Assembly: GCA_016186525.1 (NCBI GenBank)
Contig: JACPLM010000014.1
Coordinates: 1 to 11,427 of the forward strand
Direction: 5' to 3'
Origin: Candidatus Nealsoniibacteriota bacterium
GTDB lineage: Bacteria; Patescibacteriota; Minisyncoccia; Minisyncoccales; MHMH01
Length of the DNA stretch: 11,427 nucleotides
In this document: one piece after another, positions 1 through 6,389 of the stretch
Layout: every line of letters begins with the position of its first letter
Position numbering within the stretch: the stretch's first letter is position 1
Notes under the pieces: model-generated
Databases searched by the model: none
What the model was told of the DNA's origin: nothing
The model's input: only the letters and a program-made list of their open reading frames with translations
Position numbers and translations under genes: made by a program

Positions 1-2288
1 TTTAAAATGGTTTGGGCGATGTTGGATTCAATTGTATCCAGCAATAATTTAAACATCTTATGGCCTTCGGTTTTATATTCAACTAAAGGATCCTGCTGGC
101 CGTAGGCCCGAAGCCGGACGGAATCGCGAAGGGCCTCCATCTCCTCCAAATGATTCATCCAAAGCATATCAAGTGTCCTCAGGGCGACAATTCTTGAAAC
201 TTGGTCAAAATTTTCTCCGAGTTCTTTTTCTTTTTCTTTAAACGCTTTTTCCTCCTCTGATGTTTTTATCCACTCTTTAATCTTAAATCTTAAATCTTTA
301 ATCTCTAACATTTCTCTCCTCTTTTTATAAATCACTTCTCTATGCTTATTAAAAACATCATCATAATCCAAAAGATGTTTTCTTAAATCAAAATTCATTC
401 CTTCAATTTTTGATTGGGCAGATTCTATGGCCCCTGAAATCATACCTGCTTCAATGGGCTGGTCTTCGGGAATCTTTAAAAATCCCATTAAGGACTTTAT
501 CTTTTCTCCTCCGAAAATCCGCATTATATCGTCTTCAAGAGAAATAAAAAACTGGGAAGAGCCCTGGTCGCCCTGCCTGCCGGATCTGCCCCGAAGCTGA
601 TTATCAATACGCCTTGCCTCGTGGCGTTCAGTGCCGATTACGTGTAATCCACCAAGCTCTCTGACCCTTCGACTTAGCTCAGGGTCGTTTTGGGGGTTCC
701 CCCCCAAAACGATATCCACTCCCCTGCCCGCCATATTTGTTGCAATGGTTACGGCTCCTAATTTCCCGGCTTGGGCGATAATTTCTCCTTCTTTCTCGTG
801 ATTTTTCGCGTTTAAAATCTGATGGGATATGCCTTCCATATCCAGCAATTTTCCCAAATACTCATTCCTTTCAATTGAAGTAGTGCCCACTAAAACCGGC
901 TGGCCCGCCTCATGCTTCTCTTTGATTTCTCTGACTACCGCCTTAAATTTTCCTTCAGTATTTTTATAAACCCGGTCGGAAAAATCCTTCCTAATCATCG
1001 GCTTGTTGGTTGGGATTGCGGCAACATCCAAATTATAAACTTTATCAAACTCTTCAGCCGAGGTGGCGGCTGTCCCCGTCATCCCAGCCAACTTTTTATA
1101 CATTCTAAAATAATTTTGGAAAGTAATCGAAGCTAAAGTCAAAGATTCCGGCTGAACTGAAACTCCTTCTTTGGCTTCTATCGCCTGATGAAGCCCGCCA
1201 GACCATCTGCGCCCCGGCATCAATCTGCCAGTAAATTCATCGACAATGACAACTTGGCCTCCTTGCACTACATAATCTCTATCTTTTTTAAACATCACCT
1301 CGGCTCTTAGGGCTTGCTCCAAATGGTGCACGTATTTTATGCCTTTTTCTTCATATATATTGCCCATTCCCAAAATCTTTTCTATTTTATTAACCCCTTC
1401 CTCGGTTAAAGTTACAGCTTTCATTTTTTCATCAACTTCATAGTCTGTTTTAGCGTCCAATTTAGGAATAATTTTAGCGAATTCTTGATACCATTTTGAA
1501 GATTCCATATCTGGAGCAGAAATAATTAAAGGAGTTCTGGCCTCGTCAATTAAAATTGAGTCAACTTCATCAACGATTGCGTAATTAAATCCTCGTTGAA
1601 CCTGCTGATTCGTCTCATAAGCCATATTATCGCGCAAATAGTCAAAACCAAACTCATTATTCGTGCCGTATGTAATATCGGCAGCATATGCCTCTTTCCT
1701 TGAACACGGCCTTAAATAATCATCAATAACCTTAAATCCGCCGAGAATATCTCTTTCCTCGTCTTTCTGGACCGTAGGATCGTATACGTATGACGCATCA
1801 TGCATTATGCAGCCGGTAGACAATCCGAGAGCATGATATATCTGCCCCATCCAGACTGCGTCTCTTTTTGCTAAATAGTCATTTACCGTAACAACATGAA
1901 CTCCCCCGCCCTCCAAAGCATTCAAATAAATGGGCAAAGTGGCTGTAAGGGTTTTTCCTTCGCCGGTTTTCATTTCGGCAATCCGCCCCTGGTGGAGGAC
2001 AATTCCTCCGATTAACTGCACGTCAAAGTGCCGTTGATGTAAGTTTCTTTTTGCCGCCTCTCTCACCAGCGCAAACGCCTCCGGCAATAAATCATCTAAA
2101 GTTTCACCTTTTTTGAGTCTCTCCTTGAATGCATTAGTCTTCTCTTCCGCTCGTTCAGTCGAAAAACCCTCGCCCCCCACCAGTGCACTGGTGGGGGGTT
2201 CGAGGTTATTAATTTTTTCAACAATGGGCTGAAGTTTTTTTATATACTTCTCATTGGCATCGCCGAAAATTTTATTCAAAATAGCCAT
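1..2288 (-). CDS. secA: Preprotein translocase ATPase SecA (C-terminus beyond the left edge)
   Basis: This is the SecA motor that drives unfolded preproteins through SecYEG at the cytoplasmic membrane. The reading frame is open over 762 codons from ATG at 2288 to the window edge, where the end of the gene is lost. Landmarks are Walker A GEGKT (residues 109-113), DEVD followed by SILIDEARTPL (from residue 240), the GRLMPGRRWSGGLHQ segment, motif VI QLRGRSGRQGD (564-574) and the scaffold segment LRTLDMLWMNHLEEM. A GAGG Shine-Dalgarno sits 4 bases before the ATG. Compared with Bacillus SecA there is an insertion of roughly 25 residues before EAYAADITYGTNNEFG, which I believe is usual in CPR SecA. 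Oddities: the residues 30-42 linker is replaced by a palindrome-encoded PPTSALVGG, residues 526-542 are encoded by palindromes, and the helical wing domain is cut to about 30 residues next to a heptamer repeat. The terminator upstream suggests secA is transcribed separately from the lar unit. Confidence 0.97.
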   Translation of the reverse strand, partial: MAILNKIFGDANEKYIKKLQPIVEKINNLEPPTSALVGGEGFSTERAEEKTNAFKERLKKGETLDDLLPEAFALVREAAKRNLHQRHFDVQLIGGIVLHQGRIAEMKTGEGKTLTATLPIYLNALEGGGVHVVTVNDYLAKRDAVWMGQIYHALGLSTGCIMHDASYVYDPTVQKDEERDILGGFKVIDDYLRPCSRKEAYAADITYGTNNEFGFDYLRDNMAYETNQQVQRGFNYAIVDEVDSILIDEARTPLIISAPDMESSKWYQEFAKIIPKLDAKTDYEVDEKMKAVTLTEEGVNKIEKILGMGNIYEEKGIKYVHHLEQALRAEVMFKKDRDYVVQGGQVVIVDEFTGRLMPGRRWSGGLHQAIEAKEGVSVQPESLTLASITFQNYFRMYKKLAGMTGTAATSAEEFDKVYNLDVAAIPTNKPMIRKDFSDRVYKNTEGKFKAVVREIKEKHEAGQPVLVGTTSIERNEYLGKLLDMEGISHQILNAKNHEKEGEIIAQAGKLGAVTIATNMAGRGVDIVLGGNPQNDPELSRRVRELGGLHVIGTERHEARRIDNQLRGRSGRQGDQGSSQFFISLEDDIMRIFGGEKIKSLMGFLKIPEDQPIEAGMISGAIESAQSKIEGMNFDLRKHLLDYDDVFNKHREVIYKKRREMLEIKDLRFKIKEWIKTSEEEKAFKEKEKELGENFDQVSRIVALRTLDMLWMNHLEEMEALRDSVRLRAYGQQDPLVEYKTEGHKMFKLLLDTIESNIAQTIL
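275..302. repeat. Heptamer tandem repeat (CTTAAAT family) in secA
   Basis: Four adjacent 7-mers read CTTTAAT, CTTAAAT, CTTAAAT, CTTTAAT on the plus strand. Three units equal seven codons, so the repeat encodes a seven-residue period, here seen as IKDLRFKIK (residues 663-671). The repeat lies where the helical wing domain of SecA normally begins. The same family is found twice in murB (8596-8623 and 8822-8856). Confidence 0.85.
663..686. repeat. Imperfect palindromic element coding DPELSRR in secA
   Basis: The core CCCTTCGACTTAGCTCAGGG (665-684) is flanked so that GACCCT and AGGGTC form a 6-bp stem. From memory, very similar 20-mers (CCCTGAGC...GTCGAAGGG) occur as dispersed repeats in many CPR, Chloroflexi and Bacteroidetes genomes; I could not check this. 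It encodes SecA D535 to V542 in frame, abuts the 685-712 inverted repeat, and lies in a surface loop whose length varies between SecA proteins. Confidence 0.6.
685..712. repeat. 12-bp inverted repeat with 4-base loop inside secA
   Basis: The arm TCGTTTTGGGGG (685-696) is followed by loop TTCC and the exact complement CCCCCAAAACGA (701-712). It encodes SecA residues I526 to D535 (IVLGGNPQND) in nucleotide-binding domain 2, just after the AGRGVD motif. LGGNP is common in SecA proteins, so part of the symmetry could follow from the protein sequence, but a perfect 12-bp stem is more than that requires. Confidence 0.8.
2173..2198. repeat. Perfect 26-bp palindrome inside secA
   Basis: The arms CCCCCCACCAGTG and CACTGGTGGGGGG meet with no loop. 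A further CCTCG (2168-2172) and CGAGG (2201-2205) pair outside a 2-base bulge, so the whole inverted repeat spans about 38 bases. It encodes SecA residues 31-39 (PPTSALVGG) in a linker where other SecA proteins usually carry a short acidic stretch before the S(D/T)E...KT segment. The reading frame is kept. It resembles in principle the coding palindromic elements of Rickettsia; relation to any named family is not shown. Confidence 0.85.
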
Positions 2289-2326
2289 AATACCTCTTTA
2301 TCGTATAAGAATTTCTGCTTTTTGTA

Positions 2327-2354
2327 AACAAAAAAGAAGGGATTAGCCCTTCTT
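2327..2354 (-). terminator. Rho-independent terminator after the GNAT gene
   Basis: On the minus strand AAGAAGGG, a CTAAT loop and CCCTTCTT form an 8-bp stem followed directly by TTTTTTG. The stem overlaps the GNAT stop codon (2353-2355). It closes the murB-to-GNAT unit and separates it from secA. Confidence 0.85.
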
Positions 2355-2850
2355 AAAGCTTTAATTCGTAATATAACTTTTCTATGCTTGCATCGGGATG
2401 CGGCCCCCGGCCTATCAATTTAAATCCGTATTTCTCATATAGCCTGCGGGCAGTTAATTCGTCGGGATCGGTTGAGGTGTCAAGACGGAGAAATGTTTTC
2501 CCTTGCCTTTTAGCTTTATTTATCGCAAATCGCAAAAGTTTCTCTCCAATGCCTTTTCTTCTGCAGTCGGGCCTTACGCAAAACCAGCCAAGCCAAAACG
2601 CCTCATTTTTATCTTTTTCATAGCAGTATAAGCCAACTGTGCCTGCCACCCGGCCCGAATCATCAACTGCCAGCCAATATTTTACATCAGATTTCGTGGT
2701 TCTTGATAAGTATGATTTATATTCTTGCTCATTAAGACTGGCTGGCAGTTCTTCGCTTGGAGGCTCTTCCTCCTCGCTCGGAAAAACCTCATTTAATAAA
2801 TTAACCGCCTCATTCAATCTTTTTTTGCTTAAAGGCCTGATTTTAGCCAA
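2353..2850 (-). CDS. GNAT-family N-acetyltransferase
   Basis: A 165-residue cytoplasmic acetyl-CoA-dependent N-acetyltransferase of the GNAT fold; its substrate cannot be read from the sequence. Motif A is clear: VRPDCRRKGIGEKLL with the acetyl-CoA pyrophosphate loop RRKGIG at residues 97-102, and motif B ARRLYEKYGFKLIG at 134-147. An acidic loop (SEEEEPPSEE, residues 25-34) lies near the N-terminus. The start is TTG at 2850, chosen because an almost consensus Shine-Dalgarno AAGGAAGGTGAT ends 5 bases before it, while the nearby GTG meets a stop after five codons. It is 37 bases from the end of larC and is last in the unit, so a role in polyamine acetylation is possible from context but is only a guess; many GNATs are unrelated to their neighbours. 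Confidence 0.9.
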   Translation of the reverse strand: MAKIRPLSKKRLNEAVNLLNEVFPSEEEEPPSEELPASLNEQEYKSYLSRTTKSDVKYWLAVDDSGRVAGTVGLYCYEKDKNEAFWLGWFCVRPDCRRKGIGEKLLRFAINKAKRQGKTFLRLDTSTDPDELTARRLYEKYGFKLIGRGPHPDASIEKLYYELKL

Positions 2851-2855
2851 TCCCG

Positions 2856-2867
2856 ATCACCTTCCTT
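2856..2867 (-). promoter_or_regulatory. Strong ribosome binding site for a TTG start
   Basis: AAGGAAGGTGAT matches the ideal anti-16S complement AAGGAGGTGAT apart from one extra A and ends 5 bases before the TTG at 2850. It decides the unusual start of the GNAT gene. It is by far the best Shine-Dalgarno in this unit, suggesting that this gene is translated independently of larC. Confidence 0.8.
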
Positions 2868-2887
2868 CTTTTATTTTTAATTTGCCG

Positions 2888-4003
2888 TCAATGCGAAATT
2901 CTCTTTGCCTCGTTATACACTGTTTTAACGGGAAGTTTTCTTTTAATCGCTATTCCTTTGCAATCTTCATATTCAGGAGAAATTGTTCTAACTTTTCCTT
3001 TATATTTTCCTATTTTAACATTGATTAGGCCGTATTTGGTTTCAATTTTTTTGAATTCCCTATCTAAACAAATTCTGGAAATTTTATTTACTCTTACGCC
3101 AAAAGTCGTGGTTTCATTAAAAATTATCTCAATTAATTTATCTTTTATTTTTTCATCGCAAATTGCGGTCAATAATGTCCCCAAACGATTTTTCTTCATC
3201 ACTATCGGCTGGATAAAAGCTTCTCTGGCCCCCGCCTTAATCAATCTATCAATAACAAAAGCATAGAACTGCGGATTCATATCATCTATATTAGTTTCTA
3301 AAATTATTGATTTGTCTTCTTCCATTTTAGTTTCTCCCATTATAACCTCTAAAACATTGGGAATTTTTAAATTTATCTTTCCCGATCCATGTCCCTTTTT
3401 AACAACTTTAATATTTATATCATCAGCAAATTCATCAACAATTGTTTTGAGAATTGCTGCGCCGGTGGGAGTGACCAGCTCTTTATTAATTTTTATAACG
3501 GTCAAGGGAATTTCTTTGAGCAATTCTTTAGCGGCTGGAAAAATAAGAGTGCCGGCAGAAACAGAAGCATAAATTTTTTGCGGCTTTAATTTATTGACAA
3601 GTATGGCTGCGGCAATAATATCTATAATTGAGTCCACGGCTCCTACTTCATGAAAATGGACTTTGCCAATAGATGTTTTATGAGCTTTAGCTTCTGCTTT
3701 GGCTAAATTGAAAAATATTTTTTTGCTAAGCTGTTTTACTTCTTTGCTTAAAGAGCTCCGGCCAATAATTCTATAAATATCACCTATGCCTCTTTCTTTA
3801 TCTTCTTTTTGCGTATGAACAATAAATCTTAAAGCCCTAACTCCTTTTTTATCAATTTTCTTAATCTCAACCCTGTAATTTTTCAATCCCAACTTATCCA
3901 ACTCGTTAAAAAACCGGCTTTTATCAGCCCATAAATCCAGCAAAGCCGCCGCAATCATGTCTCCGCTTGCTCCGGACCGGCAATTAAGATAAAGAATTCT
4001 CAT
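2888..4003 (-). CDS. larC: Nickel-pincer cofactor cyclometallase LarC
   Basis: LarC inserts nickel into pyridinium-3,5-bisthiocarboxylic acid mononucleotide in a CTP-dependent step, completing the NPN cofactor first found in lactate racemase. The 371-residue protein shows GASGDM (11-16), HFHEVGAVDSIIDI (116-129), ELVTPTGAA (175-183), NIDDMNPQ (238-245), MKKNRLGTLL (269-278) and TTTFGVR (298-304), the last three in the C-terminal nucleotide-binding part. It is one continuous frame, unlike the frameshift-dependent LarC1/LarC2 of Lactiplantibacillus plantarum. Two usual elements are absent: the histidine-rich stretch before HFHEVGA, and the GSG...HG(x)xPVP(A/V)PA segment, shortened here to SAGTLIFPAA (about 149-158). 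It starts one base after the larB stop with no good Shine-Dalgarno, so translation is probably coupled. Confidence 0.93.
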   Translation of the reverse strand: MRILYLNCRSGASGDMIAAALLDLWADKSRFFNELDKLGLKNYRVEIKKIDKKGVRALRFIVHTQKEDKERGIGDIYRIIGRSSLSKEVKQLSKKIFFNLAKAEAKAHKTSIGKVHFHEVGAVDSIIDIIAAAILVNKLKPQKIYASVSAGTLIFPAAKELLKEIPLTVIKINKELVTPTGAAILKTIVDEFADDINIKVVKKGHGSGKINLKIPNVLEVIMGETKMEEDKSIILETNIDDMNPQFYAFVIDRLIKAGAREAFIQPIVMKKNRLGTLLTAICDEKIKDKLIEIIFNETTTFGVRVNKISRICLDREFKKIETKYGLINVKIGKYKGKVRTISPEYEDCKGIAIKRKLPVKTVYNEAKRISH

Positions 4004-4004
4004 T

Positions 4005-4733
4005 CTATTTATTTATCATGTTAGCCAGGTACCCTGCTCCAAACCCATTATCAATATTAACTACTGCCACTCCGGGCGAACAGCTATTAAGCATAGTTAA
4101 AAGCGGGGCAATTCCCTTAAAGCTCGCTCCATAGCCAATACTGGTGGGAACGGCAATTATTGGCTTATCGGTTAAGCCCGCTACCACGCTAGGCAAAGCC
4201 CCCTCCATGCCGGCAACAACAATTATTACCGAACTTTTAGAAATTTTATCTAAATTAGCGAAAAGCCGATGAATGCCGGCTATGCCAACATCGTATATTT
4301 TTTCAACTTTATTGCCGAATAATTCGGCTGTGACTGCCGCCTCCTCGGCTATTGCGATATCTGAAGTGCCGGCAGTTAAAACTAAAATTTTCCCCCTCTT
4401 TACTCTGCTTTTATTTTTTCTTATAACAATGGTCCTGGCTAATTCGTTATATTCGCTTTCTTTGTAAATTTTCTTAATTTCATTAAAAACTGGCTCATTT
4501 GTCCTGGTAATCAAAACATTATCATATTTCGCTATCTCTCTAACGATTTTGATAATCTGTTCTTTGGTTTTCCCCTGGCCCAAAATAACCTCTGGCAACC
4601 CACGCCTTAATGTCCGATGATGGTCGATTTTAGCGAAATCCAAATCCCTGAAGGGCAGAAATTTTAAATATTGCAATAGTTCTTTTTCGGAAATTTTTCC
4701 ATTTTTAAAATTTTTTAAAACTTTTTTAAGCAT
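4005..4733 (-). CDS. larB: Nicotinate adenine dinucleotide carboxylase/hydrolase LarB
   Basis: LarB carboxylates the pyridinium ring of nicotinic acid adenine dinucleotide at C5 and hydrolyses the phosphoanhydride, the first step of NPN synthesis. The 242 residues match the family: a short N-terminal helical part with DHHRTLRRGLPEVILGQGK (37-55), then the AIR-carboxylase-like (PurE) domain with AGTSD (121-125), DVGIAGIHR (148-156), VAGMEGALPSVVAGL (173-187), and PTSIGYG followed by LNSCSPGVAVVNIDNGFGAG (215-234). Cys218 in LNSCSPG is in the place of the cysteine (Cys221 in L. plantarum) that forms the covalent adduct with the substrate. All hallmark residues seem present, so the enzyme should be active. 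Its ATG lies inside the last codons of larE (8-base overlap), which argues for translational coupling and equal output. Confidence 0.96.
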   Translation of the reverse strand: MLKKVLKNFKNGKISEKELLQYLKFLPFRDLDFAKIDHHRTLRRGLPEVILGQGKTKEQIIKIVREIAKYDNVLITRTNEPVFNEIKKIYKESEYNELARTIVIRKNKSRVKRGKILVLTAGTSDIAIAEEAAVTAELFGNKVEKIYDVGIAGIHRLFANLDKISKSSVIIVVAGMEGALPSVVAGLTDKPIIAVPTSIGYGASFKGIAPLLTMLNSCSPGVAVVNIDNGFGAGYLANMINK

Positions 4734-5532
4734 TTTTTAAGACTTCGTTAAGGCTGCCCGTCCTATAGCCCTGCAGATCTAATGTAACATAAATAAATCC
4801 TATTTCTTTAAATTTTTGAACAATGGTTTGATTATTTTTAAATACTAACGGCAAATCTTTTGGCGGCACCTCAATCCTGGCTATTTGGCCATGATTCCTA
4901 ACCCTCAACTCTCTCAAGCCAAGCTGCCTTAAAAAATTTTCGGCGTTATCAACTTTTGCCAATTCTTTTTCGGTAATTTTCGTTCCGTAAGGAATCCTGG
5001 AGGCCAGGCATGCTTGAGACGGCTTTGACCAAGTAGGCAGGCCCATTTTTTTGGAAAACACCCTTATCTCTTTTTTGGTTAAACCTGCTTCGGCTAAAGG
5101 AGACCTCACTCCCAGTTCTTTGGCAGCTTTTCTTCCCGGCCTGTAATCGCTTAAATCGTCTAAATTAGAAGCGTCCAGAACGTATTTAATTCTTTTCGCT
5201 TTGGCTATTTTCTGCAATTCAGAAAAAAGTTCGCCTTTGCAAAAATAACAGCGAAGCGGAGAATTCTGGGAAAAATTTTTCTTTTTAAGCTCTTGAGTTT
5301 TGATGACCTTATGCTTAACTCCGATAATTTTTGCCAAATCTTTTGCGTCTTTCAATTCGCTTTCTGGATAAGTTTCTGAAGTGGCGGTAACTGCCAAAAC
5401 TTTATTGCCCAGCGCGTCATGAGCTACTTTAACCAAAAAAGCGCTGTCCACCCCGCCCGAAAAAGCAATGGCTGCAGAACCCATTGCTTTTAAATTATTT
5501 TTTAAATTTTCGAGTTTTTGGTCAGACGACAT
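4726..5532 (-). CDS. larE: Pyridinium bis-thiocarboxylate synthase LarE (three-cysteine type)
   Basis: LarE is an ATP-pyrophosphatase-type sulfur transferase that converts the two carboxylates made by LarB into thiocarboxylates. The PP-loop SGGVDS is at residues 25-30, followed by TSETYP (51-56) and DASNLDDLSDYRPGR (120-134). Three cysteines stand out: Cys95 and Cys98 in RCYFCK, and Cys175 in SQACLASR. In single-cysteine LarE (L. plantarum Cys176) the enzyme gives up its own sulfur; three cysteines in this arrangement are reported to hold a [4Fe-4S] cluster in Thermotoga LarE, so this is probably the catalytic, cluster-dependent type (inference). At 268 residues it is of usual length. The start ATG lies within speB (11-base overlap) and the end overlaps larB by 8 bases. 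An 11-bp inverted repeat lies just inside its 5' end (5461-5491). Confidence 0.95.
   Translation of the reverse strand: MSSDQKLENLKNNLKAMGSAAIAFSGGVDSAFLVKVAHDALGNKVLAVTATSETYPESELKDAKDLAKIIGVKHKVIKTQELKKKNFSQNSPLRCYFCKGELFSELQKIAKAKRIKYVLDASNLDDLSDYRPGRKAAKELGVRSPLAEAGLTKKEIRVFSKKMGLPTWSKPSQACLASRIPYGTKITEKELAKVDNAENFLRQLGLRELRVRNHGQIARIEVPPKDLPLVFKNNQTIVQKFKEIGFIYVTLDLQGYRTGSLNEVLKNA
5461..5491. repeat. 11-bp inverted repeat at the 5' end of larE
   Basis: AAAAGCAATGG (5461-5471) and CCATTGCTTTT (5481-5491) are exact complements around a 9-base loop. In the mRNA the hairpin would lie about 40 bases after the larE start codon, covering codons 14-24. It may affect early elongation or mRNA processing between speB and larE, or be a chance product of the KAMGSAAIAF coding sequence. 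Confidence 0.5.
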
Positions 5533-6385
5533 AACTAATAATCTTATAAACCAATTTTGCAGCTATGAAATCCGGCGCATGAAGCCCCGGAGTGGGAGCC
5601 AGCTCAACAACATCAGCCCCGATAATTTTTCTTTTTTTAGACAATTGCCTGATCAAACTAATCACTTCGTACCAGCTAAGGCCGCCAGGCTCGGGAGTTC
5701 CGACTGATGGCATAATAGATGGATCCAAACCGTCCAAATCAATGGTCAAATAAACATTTTCTTTAAGGGTAGCTATAATTTTATCTATTGGCAAATCGGG
5801 AGCGGGAAAAATGGTTTTTATTTTCGCTTTTTTAACATACTCTGCGTCTTCTTCTGAAATGCTTCTCAAACCTACTTGGGTTACGGGGATCTTCAACTCC
5901 CTGACTCTTCTCATCACGGAACCGTGGTGATGCTTGCTCCCTTCGTATAAATTTCTCAAATCCGCATGGGCGTCTATCTGCAGAACTGAAAAATTGGAAA
6001 ATTTTTCCTTAAAACTCAAAATTGATCCTAAAGTCACTGAATGTTCGCCCCCAAGCATTAAAGGAAATTTTTTGTCTTTTAATATTCTATCAATTACCTT
6101 TTTTATTCTAAAAACAGTTTCTTTCGGAGAATCTTTTGACGGCTCCAATGGTTCCAATGTAAAAATGCCTTCTTTTGACGGGTCTTTTTTGCTCTCAATA
6201 TCATAAAGCTCCATATGGCGGGAAGCCTCAATAATGGCTTGCGGCCCTTCATTGGTGCCGGTTTTCCAGCAAGTTGTAGAACTGTAAGGAACAGGAAAAA
6301 TAACTACTTTAGCTTTCTGATAATCCTGTTCCCCTAATCCCATAAAATTAAACGGCTCCAGCGTTGGATAAGAAAATTTTTCCAT
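5522..6385 (-). CDS. speB: Agmatinase (ureohydrolase family)
   Basis: A manganese-dependent ureohydrolase, most likely hydrolysing agmatine to putrescine and urea in the cytoplasm. The 287 residues carry all metal-binding motifs: GGEHS (112-116), DAHADL (138-143), TIDLDGLDP (214-222) and TPEPGG (230-235). Agmatinase is favoured over arginase or formiminoglutamase because an arginine decarboxylase (pdaD) lies two genes upstream, giving arginine to agmatine to putrescine. The start ATG at 6385 is preceded by AGGTAA and lies 4 bases after the upstream gene. The stop is inside larE, which ties polyamine synthesis to the nickel-cofactor genes at the level of translation. Urea made here has no visible user in the window. 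Specificity within the arginase fold cannot be proved from sequence alone. Confidence 0.93.
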   Translation of the reverse strand: MEKFSYPTLEPFNFMGLGEQDYQKAKVVIFPVPYSSTTCWKTGTNEGPQAIIEASRHMELYDIESKKDPSKEGIFTLEPLEPSKDSPKETVFRIKKVIDRILKDKKFPLMLGGEHSVTLGSILSFKEKFSNFSVLQIDAHADLRNLYEGSKHHHGSVMRRVRELKIPVTQVGLRSISEEDAEYVKKAKIKTIFPAPDLPIDKIIATLKENVYLTIDLDGLDPSIMPSVGTPEPGGLSWYEVISLIRQLSKKRKIIGADVVELAPTPGLHAPDFIAAKLVYKIISYVV

Positions 6386-6389
6386 TTAC

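Noticed and set aside
685..712. G and C homopolymer runs as a possible frameshift error in secA
   Set aside because: SecA motifs on both sides are in the same frame, so the run lengths are consistent with a correct sequence.
912..1136. Plus-strand ORF of 74 codons inside secA, and other plus-strand ORFs of 60-130 codons
   Set aside because: All lie opposite strongly supported minus-strand genes, have no recognisable domain and are shadows of the coding strand.
2300..2328. Possible secA promoter TTTACA-17 bases-TACGAT on the minus strand
   Set aside because: The spacing is good, but initiation would fall about 5 bases before the secA ATG and would leave out most of the GAGG ribosome binding site. 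The -10 is weak. A secA promoter probably exists near here, but this pair is not convincing.
2888..4003. LarC split by programmed frameshift as in L. plantarum
   Set aside because: The N- and C-terminal LarC motifs lie in one uninterrupted frame.
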